A DNA stretch of 5,560 nucleotides from CAZDOD01 sp964506935 (GTDB taxonomy: Bacteria > Desulfobacterota > Zymogenia > Zymogenales > Zymogenaceae). Below are positions 1 to 5,560 of this stretch, one piece after another. Made by a program: the position numbers and the translations under genes. Under the pieces are notes generated by a model. It did no database searches, was not told the DNA's origin, and saw only the letters and a list, made by a program, of their open reading frames with translations. The DNA lies in the NCBI GenBank assembly GCA_964506935.1, contig CAZDOD010000182.1, positions 1-5,560 of the forward strand, in the 5' to 3' direction. Positions within the stretch are counted from its first letter, which is position 1. The number at the start of each line of letters is the position of its first letter.

Positions 1-332
1 GTCAGTATTTTATCGATCTTCTCACCATAATCCAGTGTCTCATCGTATACAAAGCTGATTTCCGGCATCCTCTTGATTGTAAGCCTGTTTGCAAGGGTGC
101 TCCTGATGAATCCCGAGGCGCTCTCGAGCCCCTTTTGTGTCTTTTCCCTCTCAGATTTGTCCCCGGTCACATTATAAAAGATTTTCGCCCTCTTTATGTC
201 GTTGGATACCTCCACATCGGTAATCGTGACCATTCCAATCCTCGGGTCTTTTGCTTCCATAAGCAAGAGCCGGGAAACCTCCTGTCTGATCAAGTCTCCC
301 AGCCTGCTGGGTCTTCTCCCCGGGCCTCTCAT
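1..332 (-). CDS. rbfA: Ribosome-binding factor A, 3' end cut by window edge
   Basis: RbfA is a small cytoplasmic KH-type protein that binds the immature 30S subunit and is needed for late 16S rRNA 5'-end maturation and cold adaptation (family knowledge). The reading frame gives 110 residues before running off the left edge. Visible family hallmarks are the basic N-terminus MRGPGRRPSR, an early helix ending in DPRIG (29-33), the VTITDVEVS strand (35-43), the KH-like A-S-G turn (72-74) followed by FIR, and PEISFVYDE (90-98). Full RbfA proteins are about 110-135 residues, so only the variable C-terminal tail is probably missing. The ATG at 332-330 overlaps the TGA of the upstream DUF503 gene in an ATGA junction, implying translational coupling; a GGGGA lies 9 bases upstream, inside that gene. 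Nothing looks degraded. The identification is secure; the true end is not visible. Confidence 0.95.
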   Translation of the reverse strand, partial: MRGPGRRPSRLGDLIRQEVSRLLLMEAKDPRIGMVTITDVEVSNDIKRAKIFYNVTGDKSEREKTQKGLESASGFIRSTLANRLTIKRMPEISFVYDETLDYGEKIDKIL

Positions 333-637
333 TTCAACATGTCCCCGTCGGAGTAGTTGAGAATTTCAATATGTTGGTCAACCATCTCGGCGATATCTAA
401 AGATTCCATGAAATTGATAATTTTATCGAGCTTGGAATTGACAAAGGAGGCGTCGTTTCCAACCACGCTTACCCCTATTACAGTTCTCTGCCAAAGATCT
501 CCTCCCGCCACCTCTGAGCATGCCGCATTAAACCTGTTCCTTACCTGGGAGGTCAATTTTTTGACCACCTGACGTTTGGACTTGAGAGAGTTTGCATGAT
601 GAATGAAGAATTCTATGCGACCCACTCCAACAAACAT
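329..637 (-). CDS. ylxP: DUF503 (YlxP-like) family protein
   Basis: This 102-residue protein belongs to the DUF503/YlxP family, small alpha-beta proteins commonly encoded between infB and rbfA; their precise role is poorly defined, though the gene context points to ribosome biogenesis or translation. Family signatures are seen in order: an N-terminal strand (MFVGVGRIEFFIH), S-L-K-S-K-R (17-22) followed by VVKKL, the RNRFNAACSEV block (33-43), DLWQR (47-51), and IGVSVVGND (54-62). The family is usually about 90-100 residues, so this is full length with a slightly long acidic tail. The ATG at 637-635 follows the infB stop by 17 bases and has a GGAG at 646-649, spaced 8 bases, which supports the start. 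The stop overlaps the rbfA start by 4 bp. It is evidently in one transcriptional unit with infB and rbfA. The family call is confident; no function is assigned beyond the context. Confidence 0.93.
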   Translation of the reverse strand: MFVGVGRIEFFIHHANSLKSKRQVVKKLTSQVRNRFNAACSEVAGGDLWQRTVIGVSVVGNDASFVNSKLDKIINFMESLDIAEMVDQHIEILNYSDGDMLK

Positions 638-654
638 ATAAAGGGCTCCGCCGT

Positions 655-3213
655 CTAAATTTCCGCTGAAACTTCCTCTATCTCGTAAGCCTCGATGATG
701 TCAGCGGGTTCAATATCGTTGTAGTTATCTATCTTTATTCCGCACTCGAAACCGCTGGCCACCTCCTTTACGTCGTCTTTGAAACGCCTAAGTGATGTTA
801 TCTTCCCTTCATGGATGACCTGGTTGTCTCGAATGAGCCGAACATTAGAGCCGCGGATCATCTTACCGTCGGTTATGTAGCTTCCGGCCACCGCACCGAT
901 CTTGGGGATGTTGAAGATGTCCCTTACCTCGGCCTTTCCAATGGCCTTTTCTACAAGCTTGGGCGCCAACATCCCCGTTATGGCCTTTTTGACATTATCG
1001 ACACAGTCATAAATGACATTATATAGCCTAATTTCTACATTCTCGTGCTCGGCCAGGTCTGTAACCTTTGGCTCGGGACGAACCGAAAAACCTATAATTA
1101 TGGCGTCAGAAGCGGATGCCAGCATAACGTCTGATTCTGTAATACTTCCGGTTGCGCTGTGCATTATCACTACCTTGACCTCTTCGTTGGAAAGGCCGAT
1201 CAAGTTATCAATGAGTGCCTCGACCGATCCCTGGACATCAGCCTTAATTATGAGGTTCAGCTCTTTCATGCCCCCTTCTTGTATCTTCTGATAGAGTTCT
1301 TCCAAGGTCACTTTTGTCTGGGGTGCCACCATCTCCTTTTCTTTTGCCTTGAGCTGGCGGTGGGTGGCGACTTCTTTTGCGGTCTTTTCATCGTCAATGA
1401 CGATCAACGGATCCCCCGCCTCTGGGACACCTCCAAGACCCAGTATCTCCACAGGTTTGGACGGCCCCATAAAAGTTACATGTTCACCCTTGTCGTTTAT
1501 AAGGGCCCTTACCCTGCCGCTATAGAGGCCGGTAATAAGGTGATCCCCTACCGAGAGGGTTCCCTCTTTTATGAGGACGGTGGCTACCGGACCCCTCCCG
1601 CGGTCCAATGTGGCCTCGATGACGACCCCGCGGGCGGGTTTTTTCGGATTTGCCCGAAGCTCCATGACCTCGGACTGGATTATGATCATTTCTAAGAGTT
1701 CACCGAGCCCCAGTTGCTTTTTGGCCGATATCTCAACATAGATGGTTTCGCCTCCAAGGTCTTCAGAAACCAATCCGTGTACCATAAGCTCCTTTTTGGC
1801 TCTAGCCACATCGGCGTCCGGTTTGTCTATCTTGTTTATGGCGACAATGATCGGGACGCCGGCGGCCTTTGCGTGATTTATCGCTTCTACCGTTTGGGGC
1901 ATTACCCCGTCATCGGCCGCCACGACAAGAATTACGATATCGGTTACTTGGGCCCCCCTGGCCCGCATAGTGGTAAATGCCTCGTGGCCGGGTGTATCGA
2001 GAAAGACTATTTCCTTGTCACCTATTTTAACCTCATAGGCACCTATGTGCTGGGTGATACCTCCGAACTCTTCCCCGACCACGTTTGTCTTTCGGATCGC
2101 ATCGAGAAGGGTTGTCTTTCCGTGATCGACATGCCCCATAATGGTTACCACTGGGGGCCTCATGGTAAGATCTTCCTCTTTATCCTCCACTTCCTTTATT
2201 AAGGTACCTTCTTCAAATGCAACGTTTTCTACTTCATAGCCGAAGTCCTGGGCGACCAGTGAGGCGGTATCTAAATCTATGATATGGTTTATGTTGGCCA
2301 TCATGCCCAGGGCCATCAGTTTTTTTATCAGGTCACCCGCCTTTACGCCCATTTTCCTCGCCATCTCTCCTACGCTGATTACCTCTTCTATCTTGATGAT
2401 CCTCTTGCTCGCCTTTGGAGTGGTGATAGCGGGTTTCAAAAAGGTCTTCTTGGCATGCTTGGCCGGTTTTTTTGCAGGTTTTGCCTTTTTCTGGGGCTGG
2501 TCCGGGGGTTGCTTTGTTTCACCCCAGATGGCGGCTTGGTCGGACTTGATTAATACCTCCCTCTTTTTCAGTGAACGTATTTGAGATGGTGTCTTTTCTG
2601 TAAATTGTGCCTTCTTCTTTCTCTTCCTTTTTTTCTCAGATTCCTTCTTTTTTGATATAACCTTCTCGGTATCTTTAGGAGGTGGAGAAGGCGCTCCCAT
2701 TTCTTTCGGAATCCCCTCATCTCTTGCGGGTTTTTTTATTATCGTAGGCCTTAAGGCTTGGACGGCCTCTTCTTTTGGAATTGTCTTTATCCTTTTTCTT
2801 AAACCCTTTTTACCCTCTTGCGGTTCTTCCTCTTCCTCTTTTTTAAGGGGCTCGACACTCTCCTTTAGTGCAGGACTGACCTTTTTATTCGTTTCTAGGT
2901 CTTTCTTCTGTTTTTTCTCTGTATCGACTTCGTCCTTCGGCTTCTCCTCGGCCGTCTCTTTTACCTTGGGTTCAGGGACCGGTTTGGACTCTTTTTTCGC
3001 CCTCCTCCTTATGACCGTCGGCTTGATCCTTTCCTCGACCATGTCGGCGCTCTTTTCCTCCTTTATCTTTTCCTCGAGTATCTTGACCTCCTCAGATTCC
3101 AGTGTCTCCTCCTCTCCCTCTACAGGGATGCCCATCTCCTGCATCTTATCGATGAGGAATTCACTTTCGATCTTTAATTTTTTCGCCAGTTCAAAGACTT
3201 TCATCTTTGCCAT
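655..3213 (-). CDS. infB: Translation initiation factor IF-2
   Basis: IF-2 is the GTPase that places fMet-tRNA on the 30S subunit and promotes 50S joining. The 852 residues read as a complete protein. An IF2_N module (about 1-52) is followed by a highly charged Lys/Glu/Pro linker (about 54-270) and a second IF2_N module (about 271-328). The G domain has G1 GHVDHGKT (360-367), the switch GGITQHIG (384-391), G3 DTPGH (406-410), G4 NKID (460-463) and G5 SAK (496-498). A beta-barrel domain II (about 525-620), an IF-2 domain 3 (about 635-745) and domain C2 follow; C2 contains the ECG cysteine (C824) in the initiator-tRNA-binding region. Length lies between B. subtilis (about 716) and E. coli (890). 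The start MAKMKVFELAKKL fits the family, with AGGG at 3224-3227 spaced 10 bases from ATG. The stop is TAG. It follows nusA after an unusually wide gap and precedes the DUF503 gene by 17 bases. No key GTPase residue is missing. Confidence 0.99.
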   Translation of the reverse strand: MAKMKVFELAKKLKIESEFLIDKMQEMGIPVEGEEETLESEEVKILEEKIKEEKSADMVEERIKPTVIRRRAKKESKPVPEPKVKETAEEKPKDEVDTEKKQKKDLETNKKVSPALKESVEPLKKEEEEEPQEGKKGLRKRIKTIPKEEAVQALRPTIIKKPARDEGIPKEMGAPSPPPKDTEKVISKKKESEKKRKRKKKAQFTEKTPSQIRSLKKREVLIKSDQAAIWGETKQPPDQPQKKAKPAKKPAKHAKKTFLKPAITTPKASKRIIKIEEVISVGEMARKMGVKAGDLIKKLMALGMMANINHIIDLDTASLVAQDFGYEVENVAFEEGTLIKEVEDKEEDLTMRPPVVTIMGHVDHGKTTLLDAIRKTNVVGEEFGGITQHIGAYEVKIGDKEIVFLDTPGHEAFTTMRARGAQVTDIVILVVAADDGVMPQTVEAINHAKAAGVPIIVAINKIDKPDADVARAKKELMVHGLVSEDLGGETIYVEISAKKQLGLGELLEMIIIQSEVMELRANPKKPARGVVIEATLDRGRGPVATVLIKEGTLSVGDHLITGLYSGRVRALINDKGEHVTFMGPSKPVEILGLGGVPEAGDPLIVIDDEKTAKEVATHRQLKAKEKEMVAPQTKVTLEELYQKIQEGGMKELNLIIKADVQGSVEALIDNLIGLSNEEVKVVIMHSATGSITESDVMLASASDAIIIGFSVRPEPKVTDLAEHENVEIRLYNVIYDCVDNVKKAITGMLAPKLVEKAIGKAEVRDIFNIPKIGAVAGSYITDGKMIRGSNVRLIRDNQVIHEGKITSLRRFKDDVKEVASGFECGIKIDNYNDIEPADIIEAYEIEEVSAEI

Positions 3214-3282
3214 AAATGAAATACCCTAAATTATCTATCTACGTATTATTTCAAAATATATAGTACGGAATTTCTATTTATC

Positions 3283-3291
3283 CTTATACCA
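3283..3291 (-). promoter_or_regulatory. Weak extended -10 promoter candidate upstream of infB
   Basis: The 123-bp nusA-infB gap (3214-3336) is AT-rich and has no reading frame worth calling. On the minus strand it contains TGGTATAAG, an extended -10 motif (TGn plus TATAAG, five of six matches to TATAAT). No recognisable -35 box lies 16-18 bases upstream, where the sequence is close to AAGGGT. Transcription from here would give a leader of roughly 60-65 bases before the infB ATG. Extended -10 promoters can work without a -35, so an internal infB promoter is plausible but unproven; AT-rich gaps produce such matches by chance. Confidence 0.3.
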
Positions 3292-3336
3292 AATAAACCG
3301 GAGACACCCTTTATAAGCTGTAACCAGTCTATTAGA

Positions 3337-4803
3337 CTAATCCTTTCCCAAAAGCTTTCGTGCCGATTCAATGATTGCCTCGGCTTTCTTCTTTCCTATA
3401 CCCGGAACCTTGCTCAAATCATCCGCGCTGCTTTCGGCAATCTTTGCCACGTCATCAAATCCCCCATCGATAAGGAGAGAAATGGTTTTATCCCCCACGC
3501 CCTCCAAATCCGTCATGGGTATAGACGGCGTCTCTTCATCTCCGACTATTTCGGCGGGGGTCTTCCCATCCATGATGTCCTTTGCGCCTTGATATATATT
3601 CTCTGCCTTCTTCGGCCCCAGATTTGGGATTTTAGAGAGGAAGTCAAGGCCGGCTTCGACTACGTCTTTTACCGATACAATCCCCTCCTGATAGAGTATC
3701 TCGGCTGTAGCGAGCCCCACGCCCGGTATCGCACCCAATGTATAGATGGCCTCGGCGAATTGTTTTTCCTTTTTTGAAGAGCTCTTGATGTCCAACTTCC
3801 ATCCCACGAGCTTTGAAGCCAGCCTCACGTTCTGGCCCTTTTTGCCTATTGCGAGGGAGAGCTGATCGTCCGCTACAATGATCTCCATGGCATTTTCGTC
3901 TTCATCCATGATGACCTCGGTGACTTCGGCAGGTGATAGGGCGTTGCAGACGAATTTCACGGGGTCGTCATTCCAAGGGACGATATCTATCTTCTCACCG
4001 CGGAGTTCCTGGACGATACTCTGGACCCTCGAACCCTTGATGCCGACGCATGCGCCTACGGGATCCACGTCCCTGTCTGTGGAATAAACGGCTATCTTAG
4101 AACGTTCGCCAGGCTCCCTCGAAGCCCCTTTAACTTTTACTATGCCTTCGCCGATCTCGGGCACCTCGAGCTCGAATAGTTTTATCAATAGACCCGGGTG
4201 GGTGCGGGAGAGGATTATCTGCGGGCCTTTGGATTCCTTCAATACCTCAAGTATATATGCCCTGATCCTGTCCCCCTGTCGATAGCCCTCCCTTGGAACC
4301 TGTTCCTTTGGAGGAATAACGGCCTCGGCCCTCCCGAGATTCACATATATGCTGCCGCGTTCAAATCGCTGGACCATGCCGGTGATAAGCTCATTGGTCC
4401 TGTCCTTGTATTCATCATATATGTTTTCGCGCTCGGCGTTACGTATCTTCTGGATGATCACCTGTTTTGCCGTCTGGGCGGCAATCCTGCCGAAATCGGA
4501 TATGTCCATCTTGAAGCCGAGGCTGTCCCCAACGGCGGCCTCGGGGTCGGTTTTTACGGCTTCTTCGAGGGTGATCTCAATCAATGGGTCGGTGACATCT
4601 TCAACCACCTCTTTAAATTCAAAGAGCTCTACCTCGCCCAATTCGTCATTGTAAGAGGCCTCTATCTCCCTCTGATTGCCATATTTTTTCTTAGCTGCGG
4701 TTACCATGGCAGATTCTATGGCCTCAATGAGGACGCTCTTCTCTATCCCCTTTTCCTTTTCGACCTGTTCTAGAACGTGGTTTAGATTAGAATATATTGT
4801 CAC
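3337..4803 (-). CDS. nusA: Transcription termination/antitermination protein NusA
   Basis: NusA binds RNA polymerase and nascent RNA, enhances pausing and intrinsic termination, and takes part in antitermination on rRNA operons. The 488-residue protein shows the RNAP-binding N-terminal domain (about 1-127, with AMVTAAKKKYG near 32-42), an S1 domain (about 135-199, ending in IILSRTHPG), KH1 with its GIKG loop (254-257), and KH2 with GKKG (320-323) followed by QNVRLA. Two C-terminal helix-hairpin-helix segments follow: about 352-410 (GAIPGVGLATAE, IPNLGPKKAE) and about 428-486 (LEGVGDKT, VPGIGKKKAE). This resembles the ~495-residue E. coli protein with its two C-terminal repeats and not the shorter Bacillus form. 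The start codon is GTG at 4803-4801, chosen because it has a GAGGG site 7 bases upstream and gives a complete N-terminal domain; the next in-frame Met (residue 33) would remove part of it. The stop is TAG. rimP ends 20 bases upstream, so co-transcription is expected. ylxR and ylxQ do not follow it. Confidence 0.98.
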   Translation of the reverse strand: MTIYSNLNHVLEQVEKEKGIEKSVLIEAIESAMVTAAKKKYGNQREIEASYNDELGEVELFEFKEVVEDVTDPLIEITLEEAVKTDPEAAVGDSLGFKMDISDFGRIAAQTAKQVIIQKIRNAERENIYDEYKDRTNELITGMVQRFERGSIYVNLGRAEAVIPPKEQVPREGYRQGDRIRAYILEVLKESKGPQIILSRTHPGLLIKLFELEVPEIGEGIVKVKGASREPGERSKIAVYSTDRDVDPVGACVGIKGSRVQSIVQELRGEKIDIVPWNDDPVKFVCNALSPAEVTEVIMDEDENAMEIIVADDQLSLAIGKKGQNVRLASKLVGWKLDIKSSSKKEKQFAEAIYTLGAIPGVGLATAEILYQEGIVSVKDVVEAGLDFLSKIPNLGPKKAENIYQGAKDIMDGKTPAEIVGDEETPSIPMTDLEGVGDKTISLLIDGGFDDVAKIAESSADDLSKVPGIGKKKAEAIIESARKLLGKD

Positions 4804-4810
4804 CTCGAGA

Positions 4811-4815
4811 CCCTC
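4811..4815 (-). promoter_or_regulatory. nusA ribosome binding site deciding a GTG start
   Basis: GAGGG on the minus strand sits 7 bases before the GTG at 4803-4801, an ideal Shine-Dalgarno spacing. An ATG at the same site (about 4818-4816) is out of frame and reaches a stop after five codons, that TGA overlapping the nusA GTG. GTG is therefore the real start. Whether the five-codon ATG frame is ever translated cannot be judged from sequence. Confidence 0.75.
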
Positions 4816-4823
4816 ATTTAAAT

Positions 4824-5306
4824 TTAACTCTGTTTGAGTCTTGCCTTCTTAATATTCTGGAGGGGGATGCCGATCTCTTTCCCCTCTTCAATTTCAATAG
4901 AAATAACACCTTTTTTAATCCCTGAGAGTGTTCCGGAAAAATTCTTCCTTCCATCGATCGGATTCTCAGTCGTGATCTTTACTTCGTTATTAATAAACCT
5001 CTTGAAGTCTTCTTCCTTTCTCAAAGGTCTATCGATTCCGGGGGAAGAAACCTCCAAAGTGTATGGAACCTCTATTGGGTCTTCTGCGTCCAAGAGGTGG
5101 CTTATGGTGTTGCTTATCGTGGCGCAATCTTCCACATCGACGCCGTCTTCCTTATCGATGTAGTATCTAACCAGCCAACTTCCCCTCCCTTTATGTACCT
5201 CAACCTCCACGAGGGAAATTTCGAAAAGGGCGCAGGCCCTCTCGCCTGTAGACCACAAAATTTCCTCCAATACATTTTCAGGACCTTTCCTTTCCAATCC
5301 CTGCAT
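4824..5306 (-). CDS. rimP: Ribosome maturation factor RimP
   Basis: RimP binds the free 30S subunit early in assembly and is needed for efficient maturation of the 30S particle (family knowledge). With the chosen start the protein is 160 residues, typical of the family. The N-terminal alpha-beta domain (about 1-84) carries LVEVEV, YIDKEDGVDVEDC (49-61) and LDAEDPI (72-78). The strongest signature is YTLEVSSPGIDRPL (82-95). A C-terminal SH3-like barrel (about 96-160) includes IDGRKNFSGTL and ends in KKARLKQS. The frame can be opened at a TTG at 5327, giving 167 residues, but that codon has no Shine-Dalgarno site, whereas the ATG at 5306 has AGG 7 bases upstream. It is the first protein gene of the operon, 20 bases before nusA. 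Upstream lies a leader with a promoter and a hairpin, so its expression may be attenuated. The product is certain; the exact start is probable. Confidence 0.95.
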   Translation of the reverse strand: MQGLERKGPENVLEEILWSTGERACALFEISLVEVEVHKGRGSWLVRYYIDKEDGVDVEDCATISNTISHLLDAEDPIEVPYTLEVSSPGIDRPLRKEEDFKRFINNEVKITTENPIDGRKNFSGTLSGIKKGVISIEIEEGKEIGIPLQNIKKARLKQS

Positions 5307-5309
5307 TGT

Positions 5310-5316
5310 CTCGCCT
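5310..5316 (-). promoter_or_regulatory. rimP ribosome binding site deciding the ATG start
   Basis: AGGCGAG on the minus strand precedes the ATG at 5306-5304, with the AGG core at 5316-5314 spaced 7 bases. The alternative TTG at 5327 has only T-rich and GGCC sequence before it, and the purine-rich tract further up is about 21 bases away, too far to serve it. This favours the 160-residue form of RimP. Confidence 0.6.
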
Positions 5317-5348
5317 GCTGCTATCAAAAATGGCCGATAAAAAATTCA

Positions 5349-5363
5349 CCTTCCCCTTCCCCG
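5349..5363 (-). other. Purine-rich tract in the rimP leader
   Basis: On the minus strand this reads C-GGGG-AA-GGGG-AA-GG, flanked on both sides by T6 tracts (5364-5369 upstream and 5339-5344 downstream in transcription). It looks like tandem Shine-Dalgarno sequences but no start codon follows at a usable distance. Its GAAGGGG (5359-5353) can pair over 7 positions, one of them G-U, with the CUCCUUC loop region of the hairpin just upstream. What it does is unknown; a structural or ribosome-standby role is a guess. Confidence 0.4.
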
Positions 5364-5376
5364 AAAAAATTCCAAA

Positions 5377-5408
5377 TGAAGAAGTGGGCGAAGGAGCCCA
5401 CTTCTTTA
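5377..5408 (-). terminator. Terminator-like hairpin in the tRNA-Gly to rimP leader
   Basis: An inverted repeat gives 11 perfect pairs (AAGAAGTGGGC against GCCCACTTCTT) around a six-base loop, TCCTTC on the minus strand. It extends to 13 pairs counting one G-U and one A-U at the base. On the minus strand the GC core GTGGGC/GCCCAC is followed by TTCTTCATTTGG and then T6 at 5369-5364. An A-rich arm pairs with a U-rich arm, as in many intrinsic terminators, but the uninterrupted T6 starts 7 bases past the stem, so termination may be partial. It could end the tRNA-Gly transcript, act as an attenuator for rimP-nusA-infB, or be an RNase III processing site. On the plus strand it is followed only by a short T run. 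The structure is certain; its role is inferred. Confidence 0.55.
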
Positions 5409-5429
5409 AAGCAGACCCAATGTTCAAAA

Positions 5430-5457
5430 TTTATACCATAGTTACCTATATATTCAA
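5430..5457 (-). promoter_or_regulatory. Probable sigma-70 promoter of the rimP-nusA-infB operon
   Basis: On the minus strand a -35 box TTGAAT (5457-5452, four of six matches to TTGACA) is followed after a 16-base spacer by TATAAA (5435-5430, five of six matches). TGG lies directly before the -10, making an extended -10 element. The start point would fall near 5423, giving a leader of about 117 bases before the rimP ATG that includes the hairpin at 5377-5408. The promoter lies between tRNA-Gly and rimP, so the operon need not depend on read-through from the tRNA gene. No comparable promoter is seen between the hairpin and rimP. Confidence 0.55.
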
Positions 5458-5481
5458 GATAAAATCACAATATAAAAACAT

Positions 5482-5557
5482 TGGAGCGGGCAACGGGACT
5501 CGAACCCGCGACATCAAGCTTGGGAAGCTTGCACTCTACCAACTGAGTTATGCCCGC
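5482..5557 (-). tRNA. tRNA-Gly, anticodon CCC
   Basis: A complete 76-base tRNA folds from this stretch. The acceptor stem pairs GCGGGCA with TGCCCGC. The D arm is ACTC-AGTTGGTA-GAGT, the anticodon stem CAAGC/GCTTG holds the loop TTCCCAA, and the T arm is GCGGG-TTCGAGT-CCCGT, whose outermost pair is G-U. The 3' end is T73 followed by an encoded CCA. The anticodon is CCC, reading the glycine codon GGG. Its promoter lies beyond the right edge, since only three bases of upstream sequence are present. It is transcribed in the same direction as rimP and sits 175 bases upstream of it, an arrangement resembling E. coli metY, which precedes rimP-nusA-infB. Without the CCA the gene spans 5485-5557. Confidence 0.97.
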
Positions 5558-5560
5558 ATT

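Noticed and set aside
1159..1695. Long plus-strand open frame of 178 codons opposite infB
   Set aside because: It lies wholly antisense to the conserved G-domain and domain II of IF-2, has no recognisable family, and its composition is explained by the codon pattern of the real gene.
1714..2202. Plus-strand open frame of 162 codons opposite the IF-2 G domain
   Set aside because: The opposite strand carries all five GTPase motifs intact; this frame has no family resemblance or convincing start.
2403..3054. Internal translation start for a short IF-2 isoform
   Set aside because: In-frame Met codons at residues 58 and 172 lack a Shine-Dalgarno site at suitable distance.
3326..3338. 13-base palindrome AGTCTATTAGACT at the nusA stop as a terminator
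   Set aside because: Only 5-6 A/T-containing pairs with a tiny loop and no following T run on the minus strand; too weak to call, and infB continues in the same direction.
4198..4773. Plus-strand open frame of 191 codons opposite nusA
   Set aside because: Antisense to the NusA N-terminal, S1 and KH regions, no recognisable domain; a shadow of the real coding strand.
5304..5327. TTG at 5327 as the rimP start
   Set aside because: No Shine-Dalgarno site precedes it, and the seven extra residues are not part of the conserved domain; the ATG at 5306 has AGG at good spacing. It remains possible.
5349..5363. G-quadruplex in the rimP leader
   Set aside because: There are only two G4 runs and one GG; at best a two-layer structure, which is not convincing.
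1..5560. Mobile element, CRISPR, phage or novel accessory system
   Set aside because: All coding space is conserved housekeeping genes on one strand with tight spacing; there are no spaced repeats, transposase-like frames or unusual composition. The tRNA gene is a possible integration target in principle, but no attachment-site duplication is present in the window.

Overview
The window is a housekeeping translation/transcription operon, read entirely on the minus strand. In transcription order (right to left) it holds tRNA-Gly(CCC), a promoter and structured leader, rimP, nusA, infB, a DUF503/YlxP-family gene, and rbfA, which is cut by the left edge. Nearly every base is accounted for. No mobile element, CRISPR array, phage gene or defence module is visible, and I do not see an undescribed multi-gene system here.

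Organism: bacterial, with intermediate GC content by eye. The order rimP-nusA-infB-DUF503-rbfA is shared by Bacillus-like Firmicutes and by many former Deltaproteobacteria. NusA carries two extra C-terminal helix-hairpin-helix segments, as in proteobacterial NusA. IF-2 has two separate IF2_N modules joined by a long Lys/Glu-rich linker. The ylxR and ylxQ genes, which sit between nusA and infB in Bacillus, are absent. Together these features fit a deltaproteobacterial/Desulfobacterota-like or neighbouring lineage best, but this is inference from gene order and domain layout, not a phylogenetic result.

Layout: 5482-5557 is a complete tRNA-Gly with encoded CCA. 5307-5481 is a 175-bp leader with an extended -10 promoter, an 11-13 bp hairpin, a purine-rich tract and two T6 tracts. 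4824-5306 is rimP, most likely starting at an internal ATG with a Shine-Dalgarno site and not at the upstream TTG. 3337-4803 is nusA, starting with GTG. 3214-3336 is an AT-rich 123-bp gap with a weak promoter candidate. 655-3213 is infB. 329-637 is the DUF503 gene. 1-332 is rbfA, overlapping the DUF503 gene by 4 bp.

How the genes work together: RimP and RbfA are 30S maturation factors, IF-2 joins initiator tRNA and subunits at initiation, and NusA controls pausing, termination and antitermination, including on rRNA operons. The most interesting part is the leader. The only convincing promoter lies upstream of a terminator-like hairpin, so rimP-nusA expression may be attenuated there, possibly with NusA feedback as known in E. 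coli. A tRNA gene directly upstream of rimP also resembles E. coli metY-rimP-nusA-infB.
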